From CAZSCF01 sp964547585 (GTDB lineage: Bacteria; Patescibacteriota; Minisyncoccia; Moranbacterales; UBA2206): a DNA stretch of 24,825 nt. This document shows, piece after piece, positions 7,041 through 14,277 of the stretch. The stretch lies in contig CAZJOI010000010.1 of the NCBI GenBank assembly GCA_964547585.1, positions 1-24,825 of the forward strand. Direction: 5' to 3'. The first letter of the stretch is position 1, and every line of letters begins with the position of its first letter. Made by a program: the position numbers and the translations under genes. Under the pieces are notes generated by a model. The model worked only from the letters and a program-made list of their open reading frames with translations, was not told where the DNA came from and did not search any database.

Positions 7041-8435
7041 TTATTTATTTACATCAATCAAAAATTTTCTTAAATTTCTGTTGCCGACAATTACCGAATA
7101 TTTTAATTGAGAGCGATCGATAAGTGTAACCTTAGTAGAAAGAACGACATTGTCTATGTTTAGAGTAACTGGTATTACTGGTCGATAAGTTGAGCCATTC
7201 GAAGAATGAATTGCAATAATAGAAGTAATGCCTGGTATATCTTTAAACATATTCCATCTATCCTGTTTGTCCATGGCGCGGAGATCCTTAAAGGTGGCTG
7301 TTATTTTTTGGTATTCTCTGACCGTGTCTTCAAAGCCCAATTGCTTCGCTAAATCAATATCAATTGATGTGAAGCTAGCTCCTGTATCAATTTTAGCTTC
7401 GACTTCAATTTCTTTTTCATTTTTTCCAATTATTTTAATTTTTTCTACCGTGCCAATAACTTTTCTTCCCGAAATATCTTCTACTTCTTCTTCAATTTCT
7501 CCTCCGAAGAGATCGCGGCCAACACGCACACCGCGTTCCAGGGATTTTATTTTGAGTCCCGCAACTCTTTCGAGTCTTTCTTTTAATCCCGACAAATTAG
7601 CTAATTGGATAGAGAGTCCTGGGCGAGCATTGAGTTCTAGAATGAGTGGACCTCTTTCTTTGTCAATGGCCACATCTACACCCAAATAACCTAAGCGGGA
7701 TATTTCCTGCGCCTTAACTGCCAAAAGGAGAATATCTTTCCAAAAAGGAATCTTGAAACCGCTAGTGCTCAGTCTGGAATCCGGCATTTTTTCAATAAGT
7801 TTGTTTTTCCCTTGAATAGCCGTGGTTGTGACTCCCAGGGCCATATCAATACCAAGGCCGATGGCGCCTTGTTGCAAATTAGCCTTGCCGCCAGACTCCT
7901 TGGTTGGAAGACGTAGCATGGCCATAACAGGGACTTTATTAAAAACAATAACTCGAATGTCAGGGATGCCTTTGAACGTGTAGGGCTTGAAAGATTTACT
8001 TAGCCTTACTCTTTCTTCAAAGAAAGCAATGTCGGGAGTGTTGGCCAAAGAAAAAGCTCCATCCAAAATATTTTGAATATGATTTTTCAAGTCTTCAATT
8101 GTAATTCGAGAACGATCAGCTTTGATCCAAGTGTCTTCTGAGTTTTTCTTTTTTCCATAAACTACAATAATGCCTTCTCCTCCAAAACCTCGATTGGGTT
8201 TCAAAGCAAAACTGTCTGGAAGTTTGCTCCAGTCAAAATTTTCCAACTCTTCACGGCTTTGTATTTTAAAAAGCAAAGGAGAAACGGTGATGCCGTTTTT
8301 AGCCAAAAGTTTTTTGCTGAGAAGTTTGTCATCAGCTAATCTTTTGGCACGCTTCAAATTGTAGGGACGAATGTAATCGAGATTTCTGGCATTCATTCCT
8401 AAAATTCCATTGCCTTTTGTAAAAAAATCAAACAT
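7041..8435 (-). CDS. ATP-grasp ligase fused to a retropepsin-like protease domain
   Basis: Two-domain protein of 464 residues. Residues 1-300 form an ATP-grasp ligase of the 'alpha-L-glutamate ligase-like' (ATPgrasp_ST) group: FALKPNRGFGGEGIIVV (76-92, ATP-binding Lys79), GIPDIRVIVFNKVPVMAMLRL (156-176), GYLGVDVAID (249-258) and the metal-binding LILELNARPGL (264-274, Glu267 and Asn269). Residues about 320-464 form a RimB/'ATP-dependent zinc protease' type retropepsin domain with the aspartyl motif DTGASF (350-355) and a closing VGNRNL (450-455). In other bacteria these two domains are typically separate neighbouring genes, so the fusion couples ligation and cleavage in one chain. No signal peptide or membrane helix is seen. 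It lies 26 bases after the 7-TM gene and 6 bases before the second ATP-grasp gene. The substrate is unknown. Confidence 0.86.
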   Translation of the reverse strand: MFDFFTKGNGILGMNARNLDYIRPYNLKRAKRLADDKLLSKKLLAKNGITVSPLLFKIQSREELENFDWSKLPDSFALKPNRGFGGEGIIVVYGKKKNSEDTWIKADRSRITIEDLKNHIQNILDGAFSLANTPDIAFFEERVRLSKSFKPYTFKGIPDIRVIVFNKVPVMAMLRLPTKESGGKANLQQGAIGLGIDMALGVTTTAIQGKNKLIEKMPDSRLSTSGFKIPFWKDILLLAVKAQEISRLGYLGVDVAIDKERGPLILELNARPGLSIQLANLSGLKERLERVAGLKIKSLERGVRVGRDLFGGEIEEEVEDISGRKVIGTVEKIKIIGKNEKEIEVEAKIDTGASFTSIDIDLAKQLGFEDTVREYQKITATFKDLRAMDKQDRWNMFKDIPGITSIIAIHSSNGSTYRPVIPVTLNIDNVVLSTKVTLIDRSQLKYSVIVGNRNLRKFLIDVNK

Positions 8436-8461
8436 GGCTATTGGATATTCTTAAAAGTAAA

Positions 8462-9115
8462 TTACATTTTTTTCATTATTTCCTTGAAACGAAAATATTC
8501 AGAAATTCGAAGACCCGTCCATTTGCCCAAAGCAATATTGATCGGCAGAGTAAAAATAATTATCCATGGATAGGCTACGAGAGCTTGCAATAGAAAATGC
8601 CAACTAGCCACAAAGTATCCCAGGATAGAAATGAGTAATGTTTCAATGGCTAGCATGATAGCGGCTTTGTCGCCTTTTTCTATTTGAATGGCAATAAATT
8701 TTTCAACCAAAGTTATCATGATCAAGATTGGGAAAATGGAAACAGCGGCCAGGCCCGTTCTACGCAGACTGCCTCCAAAAGTTAACATGACAAGAAGAGC
8801 AATGGCGACGACTGAAAGCATAATAGCTACGCGTGGGAGATAGAGAAGGCGCAGGGGTTTCAGCAAAAACCTAGTTAACATACCTACGAGAATCACAGAA
8901 ATAAAAATGGCAATGCCATAGCGCAAATCGTGGGTGGCTATAAAAGCAAAGGTAATAATCAGCGGAGTGTAAATTCCGAAGGCCTTGATTCCCAAAACCT
9001 GACGCAGAAAAACAATCAAGGTGGCAATAATAGGCAGCACCAAAATAAGCACTACCGTTTCAATTGGTACGCCCTGATTCACAAATAATTTGATTATGGG
9101 ACTTATATTTTCCAT
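8462..9115 (-). CDS. Seven-helix membrane protein of the 7TM_transglut family
   Basis: Integral membrane protein of 217 residues with about seven hydrophobic helices (roughly 17-38, 42-61, 64-85, 95-115, 121-140, 153-175 and 178-198). The N-terminal part LPIIATLIVFLRQVLGIKAFG (cut here to the visible core) followed by YTPLIITFAF closely resembles the membrane half of proteins annotated as 'inactive transglutaminase fused to 7 TM helices'. In the relatives I know, this part follows an extracytoplasmic transglutaminase-like domain. Here the protein starts just before helix 1, so that domain is missing. It lies 13 bases after ruvC and 26 bases before the ATP-grasp/protease fusion. The same partnership with ATP-grasp and retropepsin genes is known in other phyla, which supports a common function at the membrane. 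Confidence 0.78.
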   Translation of the reverse strand: MENISPIIKLFVNQGVPIETVVLILVLPIIATLIVFLRQVLGIKAFGIYTPLIITFAFIATHDLRYGIAIFISVILVGMLTRFLLKPLRLLYLPRVAIMLSVVAIALLVMLTFGGSLRRTGLAAVSIFPILIMITLVEKFIAIQIEKGDKAAIMLAIETLLISILGYFVASWHFLLQALVAYPWIIIFTLPINIALGKWTGLRISEYFRFKEIMKKM

Positions 9116-9128
9116 ATTACTAAAATTA

Positions 9129-9668
9129 TTATTTAAGACTATTCATTTTTCGACTATTAATGTGGCAGAGAGCGATGGCAATAGCATCTGCCGTATCGTC
9201 AGGCTTAGGAGTGACCCTCAGCTTCAAAATATTTTTAACCATAAGCTGCATTTGTTTCTTTTCTGCTCTTCCGTATCCCGTGAGAGCCTGCTTCACTTGT
9301 AGCGGTGTGTAATTGAAAATAGTAACATTTTTTTGCTCAAGTGTCAAGAGAATAGCTCCTCTGGCCTGACCCACTTGGATGATGGTTTTTTTGTTCTTAA
9401 AGAAAAAAAGTTTTTCAACAGCGGCTTCTTGGGGATGATATTTTTCAATTATTTCTCGCAGATCATCTGAAGCCTCAAAAAGTCTTTCTTCTTCAGTTTT
9501 GTCTTTGGAGGTAGAAATATGTCCAAAGGCCAGCGGCAAGATGATTCCATTTTTTTCTTCCAAGATGGCCCAGCCAGTGGTGGCCGTTCCAGGGTCGACA
9601 CCCAAAACCCGAAGCGTGCTGGCAGTATTTGGTATTTGGTATTTGGTATTTGGTATTTTTTTTGGCAT
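9129..9668 (-). CDS. ruvC: Holliday junction resolvase RuvC
   Basis: Endonuclease that resolves Holliday junctions with RuvA and RuvB. The product has 179 residues, slightly long for the family. The acidic catalytic residues are visible: Asp25 in GVDPGT, Glu85 in AAVEKLFF, and Asp158 and Asp161 in PDDTADAIA. The family normally begins close to the first Asp (as in MRILGIDPG). Here about 18 extra residues precede it, and residues 4-15 (including IPNTKYQIPNT) are encoded by a tandem 7-base repeat. No other usable start lies between the ATG at 9668 and the conserved core. It sits 13 bases before the 7-TM gene and downstream of yebC. ruvB is present elsewhere in the window, in its own operon. Confidence 0.93.
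   Translation of the reverse strand: MPKKIPNTKYQIPNTASTLRVLGVDPGTATTGWAILEEKNGIILPLAFGHISTSKDKTEEERLFEASDDLREIIEKYHPQEAAVEKLFFFKNKKTIIQVGQARGAILLTLEQKNVTIFNYTPLQVKQALTGYGRAEKKQMQLMVKNILKLRVTPKPDDTADAIAIALCHINSRKMNSLK
9625..9659. repeat. Heptamer tandem repeat (GTATTTG x5) inside ruvC
   Basis: Four exact copies of GTATTTG and a fifth with one change (GTATTTT) run head to tail with a strict period of 7. On the coding strand they read as AAATACC-type units. Seven is not a multiple of three, so the reading frame cycles through all phases and the encoded peptide repeats every seven residues. Confidence 0.9.
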
Positions 9669-9734
9669 TAAATTGACTATAAACGAAGAATATTTTTTAT
9701 CAAAAACAGAATATTTAAAATTGAAAATTTATAT

Positions 9735-9762
9735 TAAATACAAAATACTATATACAAGATAC
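9735..9762. repeat. Degenerate heptamer array (NNNATAC x4)
   Basis: Four successive 7-base units read TAAATAC, AAAATAC, TATATAC and AAGATAC, between ruvC and yebC. Each ends in ATAC, the complement of the GTAT that starts the units in ruvC and upstream of yebC. Confidence 0.6.
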
Positions 9763-9766
9763 CTGC

Positions 9767-10480
9767 CTAAAGATTATCATAGATAATTTCAACATCCTCT
9801 TGGTCATCAAGAAGTTCCAAAAGTTTTTCGTAAGCGGGCTTATCTTTTTCGTTAAGTGTAATTTTTTGCAGGGGAACATAGGCTAAACTTGCATTTTCAA
9901 TTTTCAAACCTTCTTTTTCCAGTGCTTCTCTGACTTTTTGCAAATCAGAAACCTTAGTATAGATATTTAAAAATTCATCAGTAATTTCTGTGTCTTCAGC
10001 TCCAGCCTCAATGGCCAGCATCTCAAGATCATCCGAATTGTTTTTTGTTTCAACTACAATTTCACCAACTTGTTTGAAAAGAAAGCTGATGGCACCCTCA
10101 GCTACCATTTTCCCGCCATTTTTTGTGAGGATGGTTCGGATTTCTCCCAGAGCTCGATTTTTATTATCCGTAGCCGCCTTAATCAGCATAGCTACTTGCC
10201 CTGGTCCATAAGCCTCATACAGGACCTCTTGAATTTCCGCCTGATCTTTAAGTTCGCCAGTGCCGCGCTTAATGGCTTTTTCTATTTTATCTTTAGGCAT
10301 ATTTTCCCCTCGTGCTCTTTCAATCACCAAACGCAGCTGAAAGTTGCTTTCTGGTTTTCCGCCACCAACCTTGGCCGCAATAGAAATAAGGCGGCCATAT
10401 TTGGTAAAAATATTAGCACGCTTAGCATCATTAACTCCTTTTCTTTGTTTGATTCCTGCCCAATGTGAATGTCCCGACAT
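9767..10480 (-). CDS. yebC: YebC/PmpR (TACO1) family protein
   Basis: Conserved cytoplasmic protein of 237 residues, full length for the family. It starts with the signature MSGHSHWAGIKQRKGVNDAK and continues with NMPKDKIEKAIKRGTG, YEAYGPGQVAM and NKNRALGEIRTIL, all typical. The family was long annotated as a transcription regulator. More recent work links members to relief of ribosome stalling, and the mitochondrial homologue TACO1 is a translation activator. Which role applies here cannot be told from sequence. The gene is often found beside the ruvC/ruvA/ruvB genes, and here ruvC follows after 98 bases that hold a degenerate heptamer array. Two further heptamer arrays lie just upstream of its start. 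Confidence 0.95.
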   Translation of the reverse strand: MSGHSHWAGIKQRKGVNDAKRANIFTKYGRLISIAAKVGGGKPESNFQLRLVIERARGENMPKDKIEKAIKRGTGELKDQAEIQEVLYEAYGPGQVAMLIKAATDNKNRALGEIRTILTKNGGKMVAEGAISFLFKQVGEIVVETKNNSDDLEMLAIEAGAEDTEITDEFLNIYTKVSDLQKVREALEKEGLKIENASLAYVPLQKITLNEKDKPAYEKLLELLDDQEDVEIIYDNL

Positions 10481-10485
10481 AATTT

Positions 10486-10520
10486 GTATAATGTATTTCG
10501 TATCTTGTATATTGTATAAA
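10486..10520. repeat. Degenerate heptamer array (GTATNNN x5)
   Basis: Five consecutive units GTATAAT, GTATTTC, GTATCTT, GTATATT and GTATAAA keep a strict period of 7. It begins six bases from the yebC start codon, in the region where the yebC promoter must lie. Confidence 0.7.
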
Positions 10521-10530
10521 AAATACCAGA

Positions 10531-10569
10531 TACTAAATACTAACTACTAACTACTAACTACTAAATACT
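10531..10569. repeat. Heptamer array (TACTAAC-type x5)
   Basis: Units TACTAAA, TACTAAC, TACTAAC, TACTAAC and TACTAAA, then a partial TACT, with a strict period of 7. It lies in the divergent spacer between yebC (minus) and the UbiA-type gene (plus), ten bases beyond the GTATNNN array. Confidence 0.88.
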
Positions 10570-10624
10570 TGTTATTCTTATGCTACCACCGAAAAACTTT
10601 AGTTTCAAGTAAAAATAGGAGCAT

Positions 10625-10653
10625 TTGCTTGTTTTGTGGCAAATATTTATACT
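10625..10653 (+). promoter_or_regulatory. Sigma70-type promoter for the UbiA-type gene
   Basis: TTGCTT (10625-10630) and TATACT (10648-10653) are separated by 17 bases. The predicted start near 10660 gives a leader of about 24 bases before the ATG at 10684. Confidence 0.55.
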
Positions 10654-10683
10654 TAATATAACTTAAATAGTTGTGTAATAATT

Positions 10684-12282
10684 ATGGAAAAAACCATGAA
10701 AATACTTTGGGAAAAATTTTTGAATATGTCGAGAAATATCATAGGCTCCTTGGAAAGCCCAAGTCTTCCTTTTTGGTGTGTAGTTTTTACCTTTTTGGCC
10801 TCGGTGACTCTCAGAAATTTTGTGGAATTTTTTTCCAATAATACTTGGATCAAAAGCGACATGCTTTTGCATTTCTATGCTTCTTACTTTGTTCTGGGGC
10901 TGACCTTGCTTTTGGCTTTTCATCTTTGGACCAAAGAAAAAATTGAAAAATTATTCAAACTCATTTTTTCCAGTTTCATTATTTTGATTGTGGGGCCTTC
11001 AATTGACTTGCTAATTACTGGAGGTAAGGGAAATCACATAACCTATTTAATGCCCGAATTTCATGGCAGTTATGTCAACTTAATCGAAAGATTTTTTACT
11101 TTCTTTGGAAAGTTTCAGGAATTTGGTGTTTCGCCAGGACTGAAAATCGAGATTTTCTTGGCGCTCATAGGCGTAGCTTTGTATTTTTATATAAAGAAGC
11201 TAAGCTGGCTAAAAATTATTTTGGGAACCATATCCATCTATGCCATCATATTTATTTATTCCTTTAGCCCTTACACAATGAAGACGGTTTTTGACGGACT
11301 TCAGATATCTTTTGCATATTCAGAAACACTTTTTATCAACTTTTTCTTACTGATTGCCTTTTTTCTGCTGATGGCTTTAGGTTTTTTGGAAAATAAAAAA
11401 TTCTTTTGGAGTATAGTGAAAGACATCAGGCTCACAAGGCTCTTGCATTATTGGCTGATGTTTGTTCTGGGTTTTATTCTGGTTATGAGCGTAAAAAACC
11501 AGCCTATTTTGAACGAGGAAAGTATTTTTTATCTGCCGTTTATTTTTATTAGCATATTATTCGCTGGCATTTTTTCCATCATCACCAATAATATTGCCGA
11601 TGTTGAAATCGATAAGGTCTGTAATGAAGATAGGCCACTGGTTAGATCAGAAATTTCTCTTGTGGACTATAAAAAAATAGCTGGGTCGGCCCTCGTAATG
11701 TCGCTGGTCTATGCGGCGGCTGTAAATTTTAAGGTTTTTTTTCTGATTCTTTTCTGCGTTGGCAATTATTTTATTTATTCAATGCCGCCACTGCGAATTA
11801 AAAGAATCCCATTTTTTTCAAAAGCAGTTATTTTGTTAAATTCAGTGGCGTTGATTATTGTGGGTTTTAATGGTCTTAATAACCTAAATATCCTCTATTT
11901 TTTAAAATTCATTCAAGACTTTGGAGCGAATATTAGCAATTTTTCTTTATTGTTTGGTCTGTTTTTATTTGCGTGTCTCTTAGCGATTAATTTTATAGAC
12001 ATTAAGGACTATGAAGGAGACAAAAGAGGGGGCGTTAAGACTTTGTCAGTAATCTTTGGCCTTAAAATAAGCAAAATATTAATTGGTTTTGGTTTTTTGG
12101 CAGCCTATCTTTTGGCTGGTGTTTTAATTGGAAGCCAAAGTATTTTGTGGCTTTCAATTTTTCTTGGTGTAGTTCAATTTTATTTGGTAAATAAAAAAAC
12201 ATATCAAGAAGGATATATTTTTGCTGTTTATCTGTTGAGTTTAGTTGGGCTTTTTCTGATTATCTTTGGAGTTTTAAAATAA
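10684..12282 (+). CDS. UbiA-type prenyltransferase with extra N-terminal membrane region
   Basis: Polytopic membrane protein of 532 residues. The C-terminal half (about 248-532) is a UbiA-superfamily domain with both aspartate-rich motifs: NNIADVEIDKVCNEDRPLVR (302-321) and FIDIKDYEGDKRGG (437-450, Asp439/442/446). These bind the Mg-diphosphate of an isoprenoid donor, so the enzyme should transfer a prenyl group at the membrane. The acceptor cannot be read from sequence; lipid, quinone or sugar-type acceptors are all possible. The first 245 residues form a separate set of about six hydrophobic segments that I do not recognise, nearly doubling the usual length of about 290. The 3' end overlaps the convergent lamin-tail gene by 23 bases. 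Confidence 0.82.
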   Translation: MEKTMKILWEKFLNMSRNIIGSLESPSLPFWCVVFTFLASVTLRNFVEFFSNNTWIKSDMLLHFYASYFVLGLTLLLAFHLWTKEKIEKLFKLIFSSFIILIVGPSIDLLITGGKGNHITYLMPEFHGSYVNLIERFFTFFGKFQEFGVSPGLKIEIFLALIGVALYFYIKKLSWLKIILGTISIYAIIFIYSFSPYTMKTVFDGLQISFAYSETLFINFFLLIAFFLLMALGFLENKKFFWSIVKDIRLTRLLHYWLMFVLGFILVMSVKNQPILNEESIFYLPFIFISILFAGIFSIITNNIADVEIDKVCNEDRPLVRSEISLVDYKKIAGSALVMSLVYAAAVNFKVFFLILFCVGNYFIYSMPPLRIKRIPFFSKAVILLNSVALIIVGFNGLNNLNILYFLKFIQDFGANISNFSLLFGLFLFACLLAINFIDIKDYEGDKRGGVKTLSVIFGLKISKILIGFGFLAAYLLAGVLIGSQSILWLSIFLGVVQFYLVNKKTYQEGYIFAVYLLSLVGLFLIIFGVLK

Positions 12283-14254
12283 ATTGATTTAAGTATTGAT
12301 TTATTTTATGCAAATATTTATTTAGGAAGGTATCTTCTTTGATTGCAAGGCGAGTAGCTTTGGAAGTAGAGATTCCCAAAACAAAACTTTGATTCAGAGA
12401 GGCAAATTTTCGAGTAAATCCAGAACTGCTCTTTGAATCCCTAAATCCTAAAATTTTTGATTCAATGTCTTGCTTCAAGTTTTTTCTTGGAGAAAATTTT
12501 CCAACCAGATTATCTAAATTTTCCTCAGGCTGAGACGCCTTTTCTTGGACATAAGCTTCTATGGCAGTATCTATTTCTTTTGGTTCTTCAGTTTCAACTA
12601 GAGAAATATTTTCAGCCGACGATTGGGTAACTGGTTTTTTATTATTTTTTTGTAATATCCATTCCCATTTCTTTCCCTTGGCTTTTTGATAAATTTCTCC
12701 TTCAGCGATAGAAGACTTCTTTTTATTGTATTTTAGATTGTTGGCGACTTCTCCGTCGGGATAGCGCAGTTCTATCTCAGATTTTTTATTATTCAAGGTG
12801 AATTTTGAAAATTCACGAGTAATTTCTCTTTCTTGGTTCTTTTTTATTTCAAAGCTTTCTGTGATTGGGTGATTGGTCAGTTTTTCCCAGCCAGTAGCAA
12901 TACTCCAGCCAAGCAAATCAATTTTATTCTTTGACTTATTTTTTAGGGTTAGAGTTTCATTGTCCGTATCGCTACCAAAGGGGTTGGCATTAACTGCAAT
13001 AATGTCGACTTTTGGATGTTTGATTTTTTTGACGACAATCTTGAAATTTTTAATTACATCTTCGCTGCCTTCGGAATATTTTACGCTAGCATCATAGGTG
13101 CCTGTTTCTAAGTATTTGTGACGTGTTTTGGCCAGAGAACTTCCGTGTTCATCTCCAAAGTCCCACTTTACTTTAGCCTTTTTTGAAAGACCGGTAATTT
13201 CAAAAGTAGCATAAACATCTTTATAGATAGTCTTATCGATTTTTAATTTTCCCAGAGGAATTTTTTCAAAAATATTTTCTCTATCGGGAGTAAGAAACTG
13301 ACTCCAATGCCAATCCGTGCCGTTAAAATTATAGGACAGGCCCTTTTTGCTGCCGTTATATTCGACCTCGAAAACACTTTTTTTGTCTGGATCATAGAGT
13401 GTAATTTTTTCATTGCCACCATTATTAAGCGCAAATTTAAACGTTTCTTTATAGATTGCCGAATATTCTCTTGCTTCTATCTCATCTTTGGAAGAAAAAA
13501 TATATTCTCCGGATTTAGAGGCATCATGCAATGACCAGTTTTCCAGTGCTATTTTTTCATCGGAATTATTATAGAGTTCAATATATTCAGTATCGGCGCT
13601 ATCAGGGTTGGGCAGCAATTCGGTGATTTGAATTTTGTCTGAATATACTTTTGGAGCAGAATCTTCTTCTTCGATTTTTTTATTTTCACTGCCTGGTGTT
13701 GGATTTTGTGATGTAAAATCCTTGCTATTATCGCCAGTGTCTTTTCCGTTCAACCTACCTGTGCTCCCACCCTCTTCTGGATTTTGAGTTGCCGAGGTTT
13801 CAAAGGTTGTGGCCTCTCCGTATCCAACAAGATCAATAATTTTTCCAGAGTTATCGTATAGTAAAATAGAGTTGTTGCTGGCTATTGAATAAGATGCCCC
13901 AGAATAGGCGAGACTTGCACTTATTTTTTCTACATAATCCGGGTGTGCAATTAGAAAGTATCCTTTTGGCGTAATTGTACCTAAGAATTTTGAACTACTC
14001 ACCAAATTGCTTTCGTTTCCACTGGCTGTCTTTTTTGTGAGCTTGTAGCCATTTAAAGTTACGGGTTCATGTCCAGTGTTGTATAGCTCTATAAATTCAT
14101 TTTTTGAAGAATCTTTATTTTCAGTCATGACTTCGTTTATTATTACTTCTGCGTTGGCAAAAGAAAAAATAAAAAACACTACCAAAAAAATTGGCAATGC
14201 CAAAAAGAAACACAACTTTTTACTGTTGCTTTTTACTGCCCTCCTTATTTCCAA
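12260..14254 (-). CDS. Secreted protein with three lamin-tail domains and a PKD domain
   Basis: Exported protein of 664 residues. A signal peptide (about 10-36, hydrophobic core then SFANA|E) is followed by lamin-tail domain 1 (35-190, VIINEVMTEN...EFIELYNTG...LVGYG). Domain 2 follows (205-330, IQITELLPNPDSADTEYIELYN). A PKD-like domain (335-410) has the marker WDFGDEHG, and a third, more divergent lamin-tail domain lies at 412-535. The last 120 residues are charged and serine-rich with no evident membrane anchor or sorting signal. Such beta-sandwich arrays are common in CPR surface proteins and probably mediate adhesion or bind polymers (inference). The start is uncertain. The TTG at 14254 is the first in frame, but a good AGGAGG lies just inside it and points to no usable codon at normal spacing. 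Last gene of the ruvB operon, 23 bases after the PH-domain gene. Confidence 0.82.
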   Translation of the reverse strand: MEIRRAVKSNSKKLCFFLALPIFLVVFFIFSFANAEVIINEVMTENKDSSKNEFIELYNTGHEPVTLNGYKLTKKTASGNESNLVSSSKFLGTITPKGYFLIAHPDYVEKISASLAYSGASYSIASNNSILLYDNSGKIIDLVGYGEATTFETSATQNPEEGGSTGRLNGKDTGDNSKDFTSQNPTPGSENKKIEEEDSAPKVYSDKIQITELLPNPDSADTEYIELYNNSDEKIALENWSLHDASKSGEYIFSSKDEIEAREYSAIYKETFKFALNNGGNEKITLYDPDKKSVFEVEYNGSKKGLSYNFNGTDWHWSQFLTPDRENIFEKIPLGKLKIDKTIYKDVYATFEITGLSKKAKVKWDFGDEHGSSLAKTRHKYLETGTYDASVKYSEGSEDVIKNFKIVVKKIKHPKVDIIAVNANPFGSDTDNETLTLKNKSKNKIDLLGWSIATGWEKLTNHPITESFEIKKNQEREITREFSKFTLNNKKSEIELRYPDGEVANNLKYNKKKSSIAEGEIYQKAKGKKWEWILQKNNKKPVTQSSAENISLVETEEPKEIDTAIEAYVQEKASQPEENLDNLVGKFSPRKNLKQDIESKILGFRDSKSSSGFTRKFASLNQSFVLGISTSKATRLAIKEDTFLNKYLHKINQYLNQFILKLQR

Positions 14255-14277
14255 AGTTCTATAAAAAAATTTAAAAC

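Noticed and set aside
9090..9302. Plus-strand frame across the ruvC end and the 7-TM start
   Set aside because: Antisense to two well-supported genes, with no recognisable features.
10486..10569. Short direct repeats as a possible CRISPR array
   Set aside because: The period is 7 bases with no spacers. CRISPR repeats are much longer and alternate with unique spacers.
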